A stretch of 64,000 nucleotides of DNA, from positions 312,501 through 376,500 of the forward strand of contig OZ018417.1 in the NCBI GenBank assembly GCA_963969595.1, given 5' to 3'. This DNA is from Neckera pumila. Taxonomy: Eukaryota; Streptophyta; Bryopsida; Hypnales; Neckeraceae. Each line of letters opens with the position of its first letter. Within the stretch, counting starts at the first letter, position 1. The notes beneath the pieces were generated by a model, which saw only the letters and a program-made list of their open reading frames with translations, was not told the origin of the DNA and ran no database searches. Below are positions 55,931 to 64,000 of this stretch, piece by piece. Position numbers and translations under genes: made by a program.

Positions 55931-58900
55931 AATGGTTTGCATCTTTGCTCTATCTACCTATATGTTAATTGCAATGAGGGTGTAGACATTGCATCCTATT
56001 AAGAAGACGAATCCTAAAGAAATAAAATACTTTTGATAAATTAATCATTCAATATTATGAAAATTTACTTAAAAGTAAGATAATCATTCTAATTTTTTTT
56101 AAATTATAAGAAAAAATGAATTTTTTTTTAATTATAGTAGAAATAAAAAGTGAAATTGTTGTTATTTTGTTTCAAGTTTCTTATCTTTTGATCCTTTAGT
56201 TGTTGTTAATAGCCAATTCTAATGTTGTATGGGAGTCTAGATAAAAAGTGAGCATGCTTTGTAGTGGCAAACAATGGATCCATGTCATTGTTAGGTTTCT
56301 AAGCAAGACTTCATCCCATTGCAAGTAGATGATGGCTAAAAGCCACAAACCTTGAAGAATACACTCTTCTTGCTATTGGCAAGCATCAAAGTAGTGAATG
56401 GACCATTGTGTTTGATGTCATTGAAAGAGTAGTAGTATCCTCTCTAGTGGGTGCCAATAATGAAGGTTGTGTTAGATGGATTGATATCTTAAAGGTGAAT
56501 TGATCATCTTATAGTTGCAACTTAAGATTTATAGACAATCTACAAACATCCAGCTATAGCTTATAGATGTATTGCCATACATTCCATGTAGAAAAAGATA
56601 TAACATGTATGGGATGCAAATACAAAATTTTGTATGTATTTTATACAAAATTGCATATTGTCTTATTGCATCCATTTTAAAATTAGATTATAAGATTATT
56701 GTATTTGATTGCAATAATTAATTGATTAAAACAAAGTCTAATCTAATTAGACTCCAATTTGAAAAAAAACATTCTAATCACAAGAATACCTATTTCAAAA
56801 TATCTAAAAATCCTTCTTTCAAATACCAACATATATAATTCAGGAGATATATCCAAATATGCAATTTAGTGTATGGATGAACATGGTTGGATGAATGGTT
56901 TATCAAGGCCAATCTCTATGCTATCATGCATCTTAAGGTTTTATCCCCCATTATGGGCCAATGGCTCATTTACATGGCAAGCACTAATGCGAGATGCTTG
57001 GCTTAGTTGCGACATTTTGTGAAAACCTTGGCAAACATGACCAAATAAACATTATTGTAGACTAATGTAGTCTTGCAAGCCCTTAATTGTAGTAGTGAAT
57101 TTGAACATGTAGAATATGCATTGAGAAAAAGTCAAGAGACTACATACATGGAACTTCAACAATGACAACTTTGTAAGTAATTACAAAAGAAAAAATATAT
57201 AAAGAATACTCTTAATTTTCAATTCTTAAAATGAGATGATTTAGGTGAAGCACATAATCAAAGATATAAGGATCAAACTACTATATATTGTTGGGTAGTT
57301 CGACAAACTCAAATCAATCTACAAAGAAGAAAAAGTCTTTATTTCATCATTTAAGTACAAAGCAAAGAAGATTTCCTGAAATGAAGTTTAGACAACTAAA
57401 GACAATAACCAACTGAAGGCCGTAAGAGGCTCCAAGCAATCTCTTGCACATTGTATTATTTTATTATTAAAGAATATTTGTAATGCAAAAAGAAACGTTG
57501 TAGGTAAAAAGCAACAACAATTATTTAACAAAGACATTTAATAGCACATTGCACATCTCAATATAACATCACAAGAAATGTCAATGTTGTAAAAAATAAT
57601 CCTAACAATTCTCTAGTTTGTATTTTATTTTATTATATATATTGTTCTAAACTTGAATCTATGATAATTTATGTGTAAAACTTTCAATCTCGATGAGAAG
57701 GAAATTGTATTGCTACATTCTAAAGTTGAATCTTTTATTATAGGATAAGATTTAGAAATAATACATCTATAATGGGTTTCATACTTATAAATCTTATTTG
57801 TTTCATGATCTATCTATAGAAATCACAACAAGAAGTCTTACGGCCATTATCCTAGTTTTGCTCTACCCAAAGCTATATATGATAACATAAATATGGGCAC
57901 ATAATTTAAACAAGCTCAACAAATATAGGCCTCATATAATAAAACAGATGTAACTATTTGGTCTTGTTAGGATTCCTCATGTCTCTTCATACCCAAGAGT
58001 TGCAACGTTCATTACTTAATAGAACATTCCTTAGAAATTCAAGGCAACCTTTCTTGGCTATATTTCCTTTTATGTTTATATTCCTAGATTATTCAATTTC
58101 TACTCACTTGTGCATTGTTTTTCTTATTATTGTTCTTTGTTGCCATCATTGTTTGAGTTATATATATTGAGTTATTTTGCATGTTGTTATTTCAACTTTG
58201 ATTCATACATTGATGTATTTATTAAAAATCCATATGGATTTGAACTCAAATGCAGACAATTATAATGATTTAGGTGTTAATTTGTGATTTTTTGGTCTTA
58301 TTTGAATACACCTTACAACAATATTCAAATTATACTAATTGTCTCAAATTATAAAATGATAATGTGGAAGATGATATAACAAATAACATGGACTAACAAT
58401 AAGCAAAGTAGATTTAAGTTTTTTGAGTTATTATATTACGTTAAATTTTTTGGTTCAATTTATATCCTTTTGAATACTCCAAAAGATGAAGGTTAATTTC
58501 AAATCAAAGGACATCAAAATGTCAAATGCCATTGCTCATGTAAAGATGATTTGTACAAAAATACTACTACTGGGTAAAGTAGAATAAAGAAGCCTAGAAA
58601 TGATTTGCAACACGTAATTGATTTCAACTTGGAGTAATTTCAAAGTGTAGAAGCAACATTTTCTTTTCAAATATCACACCTCATATTCAATAATGTTGGA
58701 TAAAAATTACAAGTCTTCTTTCTTTAAATTCAATTTTGTAGCTTTCTTTGTGGCTTTAATTTCTTAGGAAATCAATTATAGCATGTGAACTAAGTACAAA
58801 CAATGTCCTTGAATAGGTTCAAGGTCATTCAATAATCATAAAACTAATTAATGCAGCTACGCGTGGTAAGTTGACGTCTTAAATTTGCCTTAAATAACTT

Positions 58901-59871
58901 TAAGGCATCTTAGGACAAGTAATAAAATAATACTAGGTAATAAGGTATCATTGTAACTGTACAAAGGAAAGGTAGTTCGGAGGGCTAACCTCAATTTTAA
59001 TATAATAAGGTACTCCATAATATCCAAAAAATAATTAATTAGATACATAGTTAATGAAAAAAAGCTTTTCCATGAAACATTTTTTTTCAATTAATGATTT
59101 AGTACTTTAATGAATATGATAGTAAAAAAGCTAAAATGTATTCAAAGTATATTTGAAAATCAAATTGGTAGAAACCACATGATCAATTTGTATGATAGAT
59201 GAAGTAGTGTAATAAGAGAATTGTAATAAAATATAGATATTTAATTATTTATCTATGCATGAGGAATACTAGATGATTGTAAGTACCAACAATTTATACG
59301 TACGAGTGAATGTTCACACCAACCAACTAATCATCCATGGATACAAGCATGGATACTAGGTAAACTTAATGAACCAAAAGATTACTATTATTATCCCCTT
59401 GTGAATAATATTCAATGAATTTTGTTGACCCATAGATTTGAAGAATTAATTCAAGTGATCCTAAATTATTTTGTTCTTAGTAAGTACATGGATTCACAAT
59501 GACAAGATCTAAATTGATGCATTACAAAATAAGAATTTTTCTTCATAAAATTTGATAAAAGTGTAACAAACAAAATTTGAATTGAATCCAAACTTAATTC
59601 TTTCATTTTGGATCCAATGTCAAGAGTGTGACTTTAAAAGTGGTATAAGTGACATGAAAGAGTTTTTGCAAGAGTTGAAGAGAAATTTAGACTTTGAATG
59701 CATCTTCGAATATGTCAAAGAGACTTGAATCAAAAAGCATTTTAATCTTTTTGAAAATATATAGTGTACTTTCAAAGAGATGGAACAAACCAAGAAAGTA
59801 TATGTGGTGTGTTTTTGAAAGTTATAATGAATGCATAGCAAGTTAATTTGAATGAGGTTTCTAGTTTGATT

Positions 59872-60035
59872 CACTAGAAGAAATCTGCATTTGCCTCAAT
59901 AAAATCTACTTGATGTCTTTGTTGAGGCAAACACAAAATTTGTATTATTCTGCGTTTTTCAAAGCAAAGTTTGCATTTGCTTCAACAAGCACATCAAGTA
60001 GATTTTTTTGAGGCAAATGCAAATTTCTTTTAGTT
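59872..60035. mobile_element. 164-bp CACTA-like foldback MITE
   Basis: CACTAGAAGAAATCTGCATT at the left pairs with the right end, AACTAAAAGAAATTTGCATT when reversed, over about 60 bases. The facing IR2 arm near 26,565 lacks it and reads from 'aaatttaat' straight into 'tagaaacctc'. ATT/ATA may be the 3-bp duplication. Confidence 0.75.
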
Positions 60036-60224
60036 ATATTTCATGCTAGTTATTGCAACTCTCTTTGTTGATTTATATTTGAGATCATTAGTTTTATGAC
60101 AAGCAACAAACCAAGAAGTGAATGGCTTTTAAATACAAATATAGAAGCGTTGAACGCAAAGAGTGAGAAACAAAGGCAATTTAGATAAATAAGTACAATG
60201 GAATACAAAAGAGCACAATTGCAA

Positions 60225-60345
60225 TTGAAGGAGCACCAGGAGGAGCACAAAGGAGCACAAAGGAGCACAAAGGAGCACAAAGGAGCACAAGGAAGCACAA
60301 AGGAAGACAAGGGAGCACAAAAGAGTGCAAAAGAGGACAAAGGAG
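60225..60345 (-). repeat. About 10-bp minisatellite (aggagcacaa)n
   Basis: Mirror of the 26.25-kb minisatellite, here with more homogeneous units. Cysteine-rich minus-strand frames are artefacts of the repeat. Confidence 0.85.
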
Positions 60346-60660
60346 CAAGGAGCATTAGCACACCACAATAGAATAAATAACATTAAAGGATTTCCAAAAA
60401 AGTAAAGACTACTAATAGAATTCATCAAATAGGGAATGAATGATGAATGATTGAAGACGTAATAAACGTGACATCAATATATTCAAAATAGCTTTGAACA
60501 CTTACTATTATTGAAATACAAAATTTTAAAATATCATTTAGAACAACATTTGTTTGAAAAGTCTAATGCTTAATCATTTCACAAATGGAATATAGTACCT
60601 TGCATTCATGTTTCCAATCATCAATCTTTTTTATTCAAACATTTTCTTCTTGAATGAAAA

Positions 60661-61110
60661 TTCAATTTGATTGTCATGTTCAATATGCAATGATGGCTGT
60701 TTAATGTTTTTCATACTATCCGGTGAAAGATGCATCACACCCCTGAATTCCCCTCGCCTCCCGTTGGGAATCCTCCACTATCAAATTGGATTTTGGGAAA
60801 AATCAAACCCCTCTTTTGCCATGAGATCAAATGTTCAAATGAAATGGACACCATTGATCTGAAATACAAATACGAATATGAATACAATACAAAAGAAGTA
60901 TATGGTATGGATACGGATTCAGAAAATGAAATCCCATATCAATTGTATATCCCAAAACAAACTAAAATTACAAATGGAAGGTGGTTGTTTGGATTTGATT
61001 TGGGTTTGGGGGTGTGGGTGCGGGTTTGGAATTAAAAAATAATAAAATTTAATTGGGTTTCATTGGTTCAACTGTAACCTCTACCACACCATTTGTTCAA
61101 AATACAAGTA
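60661..61110. other. Spacer, nothing recognised
   Basis: A 101-codon frame at 60,730-61,035 has no recognisable domain. Composition and codon pattern do not support a gene. Confidence 0.35.
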
Positions 61111-61119
61111 TTCAACAAA

Positions 61120-61245
61120 TCTGTTTATTACTATTATTGATTATATTACACCATTAAATTTGTTTATGACTATTTTTGATTTTATTACACCATTAAAATT
61201 TATTTATTACTATTGTTGGTTTTATTATACCATTAAAATATTGTT
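61120..61245 (+). repeat. About 55-60-bp tandem repeat, about 2.5 units
   Basis: Units share 'ttattacaccattaaa' and 'tttattactattgttgg'. AT-rich; no function is assigned. Confidence 0.65.
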
Positions 61246-62030
61246 CTTACAATGATTGACTAGCGATTGGCGCTTGCTTTGCTACGCATTAAATATATTA
61301 CTTTCATCAATTTTTCATGTGATAGAATGTAGATAAACAAAGTATGTATAATCTTTAAATGAAAATACTGACATCTTCATAAAATATTCTTTGAAAAAAT
61401 TTATATAGTGCAATATAAATTAATTAAAGAAAATAATAAAGAATTAATCTTTAAAGAAAAAACATTCTTCATATCAAAAATTTTACAAAATAACCTTTGC
61501 AAAGATGAAAACATTGCAATAAGAATAAATTAATCAAGTGAACAATGTAAGTAGAATCTTCACATTTGAATATGTAGAGCAACGCTAGCGGTTGGTGCTT
61601 CCTTATCCTTTAATATCACATTTTAAAAAGACATGGAATTTATCTATAGTTTTGTTGTCTGAAAAGTTTCTTTGAAATTTTTTTAGAAGTATCCATTTGA
61701 TTTTCAAATATTTCACATAAAGAATACATAATATATAGTAGAAAGTATCCTATGGCTATTACAAAAGCAATTGAATTTTTGTAATATAATTCAAAATTGA
61801 ATTGTGATATTATAGAGGTTGTTGTGATTTTAGTAGTATGATATTATATTAGATAAATTGATTGTTGTAGATTTTGATAGATCGTCATCATACATTTGAA
61901 AAATGTTTTTTCACTTTCATTAGTGAAAATCAATCCGGAGGCCTGAAATTTTCTCTAATGGATACACTATTCCAAAGATCTCACCGTAACAAGAAAAATT
62001 CAAAAATAGCCCAATTCAATGTATAGATTT
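61246..62030. other. AT-rich DNA, nothing recognised
   Basis: A short block 'ctgaaattttctctaatg' at about 61,945 matches 44,010, in the RPL9-C flank insert. Otherwise no feature is visible. Confidence 0.4.
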
Positions 62031-62039
62031 TGTTTGAAA

Positions 62040-62885
62040 TAATGTTAGCTTTTTTAGTTTTAACTTTAACTAGTACTAGTGTGACCTTGTGCCATTGGCC
62101 CAATTTTCATCTACTCCCGGTTCCACTCCCGGTTCTACTTCCAATTCTACTCACAATTCTACTCCTGGTTCCACTCCCAGTACCAAGAACGCCACCAAAA
62201 TCAAAGTAAAAGTAATTTTCTAATTTTTTAATCAATAAATACTTTGAAATTCAATAACTTTTGCACCACCGCTCCAAACGCCACGAAACCAAGCCGGTGC
62301 ATCCCTCCTCGGCGAGAGCTTTCCGACGGTACCAAGCATGCGGCCGGGGGACGCACAGTCAGGAAGTTGTCCATGCTACAAACAAAACAAAACAAAACAA
62401 AACAAAACAAAACAAACAAACAAACAAACAAACAAACAGCCTCATTTAAGGTATTGCTGCCATGTGTTGTTGCTACAACTTTTAGAATGTCATTTTTAAT
62501 TGTAGTCATCACAAAGTGATGGCTAAGCCCTTCTTAAATCTCCTTTCATATTCACTAGTGTGGCCCTATGCCGTTGGCCCAATTTTCATCCACTCCTAGT
62601 TCCACTCCCAGTTCCACTCCCGGTTCCACTCCCAGTAGCAAGAACGCCACCAAAATCAAAGTAAAAGTAATTTTCTAATTTTTTAATCAATAAATACTTT
62701 GAAATTCAATAACTTTTGCACCACCGCTCCAAACGCCACGAAACCAAGCCGGTGCACCCCTCCTCGGCGAGAGCTTTCCGACGGTACCAAGCACGCGGCC
62801 GGGGGACGCACGGTCAAGAAGTTGTCCACGCTACAAACAAAACAAAACAAACAAACAAACAGCCTCATTTAAGGTATTCATTTTT
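62040..62885 (+). repeat. Two tandem R3 units with 12-bp and AAAAC microsatellites
   Basis: Units at about 62,060-62,455 and 62,545-62,880 are far more alike than other R3 units. Each starts with a run of 12-bp 'actcccggttcc' variants and ends with (aaaac)n/(aaac)n and 'ctcatttaaggtatt'. The first microsatellite is longer. Minus-strand open frames containing LVPSESSRRGGVHRLGFVAF-like peptides recur in both and in the 2.2-kb unit. Confidence 0.75.
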
Positions 62886-64000
62886 TTCAAAGCAAATTAT
62901 TGGTTATTATACTATGTCATCATTCTCAAATTTGCACTTTTTGTTTTGTGTTTAATATAAAAGCATAAATGGTAAGAAATTTGGTCCCACATATTTTTAT
63001 TAAAGTGAATTATTGAATTTCAAATCGACTGGATCAAGAAGCATAAATTCTTCTATTTCAAAGAGATTTCTAAAACGTATATATTCAATAAAAGGAGATG
63101 AAATAAGATTTATACACTTGCTAAATATAGTGGAATAATTTCCATATTAAGATTATATAGAATACAATCACATATAGTTTTATTTGTTTCTAAATTTCTG
63201 GTACATGTAATTCACAACAAAAAAGTAAACTTGCATGTTTTTCTATTGAGGAGACCTATTGCAATGTCTTTTCAATTGAAGGAATTGAAAAGTTTCGTGA
63301 AGAAACAAATTGGCATCTTTGAAGTTTAATTGATTTTTGTAACTAAGGATGGACTAATTTGGAAAGAAATTAAGGCTCCGCTACTCTCTACGCCAATGGT
63401 GCTAATATATGAGCCAAAGAATGCGAGCTTGTAAGCATTCAACCTACAATATAGGTACCTATAATATAGATACAACACACTATAGAAGGTGTATGTATCA
63501 TAAACACCTATAGTATGGGTATTTGTAACATATATATTGTTAAATCATAGATGGTTTCTATAGTATATACACCTGAATCATAGGTGTATAGTATTCTAGG
63601 CTCATGGGCTCATACTCCTATGCTCACATAATAGCAACTCTCCTCTCCACGCTACTAATGATATCCAAATGAAGGTTTGGGGGGTGCTTTTCTGAATAGG
63701 ATTTTGCAAGCTCATATAGAGTAAGCTAGACTCCATATTTGCTTCTAAAACTTGTCATGAGTGAATCTAACATCATATATTTATGAATAGTGAAAATTCT
63801 CTTTTTTGTATAGAGCAAAAACTTTCCCCCAAGAGGACTCAAAGTCTCCTGATTCTTTTTCACAAGAATAAAAAGAGTGTTTTTTTTCTCACTTCAAATG
63901 TTATAATTTTACAATCCACGCTATCAAAGGGGTGGAATTTTTTTTTCACACTTTGCCTTCCTTGTTTAATATACTTTTTTATATTTGGAATTCCAAAAAA
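62886..64000. other. AT-rich right end
   Basis: 63,250-63,380 resembles 20,800-20,935. From about 63,820 the text ('cttcaaatgttataattt', 'aatccacgct') recalls the interior of TTAA element copy 5, so a partial member may run off the window. No gene is seen. Confidence 0.4.

Larger units (their letters stand above)
56270..60660 (-). repeat. Old inverted duplication IR2, right arm
   Basis: Reverse-complement partner of 25,910-33,040 without the three TTAA-type insertions. It carries its own insertion, a foldback MITE at 59,872-60,035. No gene was found in the arm. Confidence 0.75.

Noticed and set aside
60050..60428. Cysteine-rich repeated frames (CAPLCSFVLL-like) on the minus strand
   Set aside because: They are read-through of the 10-bp minisatellite; the mirror minisatellite at 26.25 kb gives similar peptides in another context, and no gene structure surrounds them.

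Overview
This is nuclear DNA of a land plant. The left edge holds the last two exons of a plant phytochrome. The only other clear genes are four three-exon copies of the cytosolic 60S ribosomal protein uL6 gene (RPL9). Introns are spliceosomal, intergenic DNA is AT-rich, and most of it is decayed transposon sequence. I cannot fix the lineage; there are no bacterial-type operons and I recognised no tRNA or rRNA gene.

Layout. 1-0.75 kb: phytochrome 3' end. 2.2-5.0 kb: R3 repeat units, a TTAA-flanked element and a TA-flanked MITE. 5.0-8.9 kb: RPL9-A with flanks shared with the other copies. 9.4-14.9 kb: a decayed Ty1/copia element (LTR, primer-binding site, gag, start of protease) split by a 4.1-kb insertion. 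15-22.7 kb: a hAT-type MITE, a foldback MITE, the second copy of a dispersed repeat, and long stretches with nothing recognisable. 22.7-25.5 kb: an R2 repeat and another TTAA element. 25.9-33.0 kb and 56.3-60.7 kb: the diverged arms of an old inverted duplication. 34.07-38.80 kb and 44.53-49.26 kb: an ungapped inverted repeat in which I found no difference, each arm holding an intact RPL9 gene (B on the minus strand, C on the plus strand) and the same RPL9 pseudogene. 50.1-51.5 kb: RPL9-D. 51.9-55.5 kb: several MITEs and an element carrying fused LRR and aconitase exon pieces. 61-64 kb: tandem repeats, two more R3 units and AT-rich DNA.

How it fits together. The four RPL9 genes predict the same 189-residue protein. 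B, C and D also share their introns, although DNA just outside these blocks is strongly diverged. This points to recent arm-to-arm and gene-to-gene conversion, or to an assembly artefact in the B/C palindrome. Because the flanks and outer arms are old duplicates of each other, they provide empty sites for many transposons. With them I could define a family of about 0.9-kb non-coding elements that duplicate TTAA on insertion, a piggyBac-like signature that I would not expect in a land plant. Five homologous copies are present, plus one probable member of a second family.
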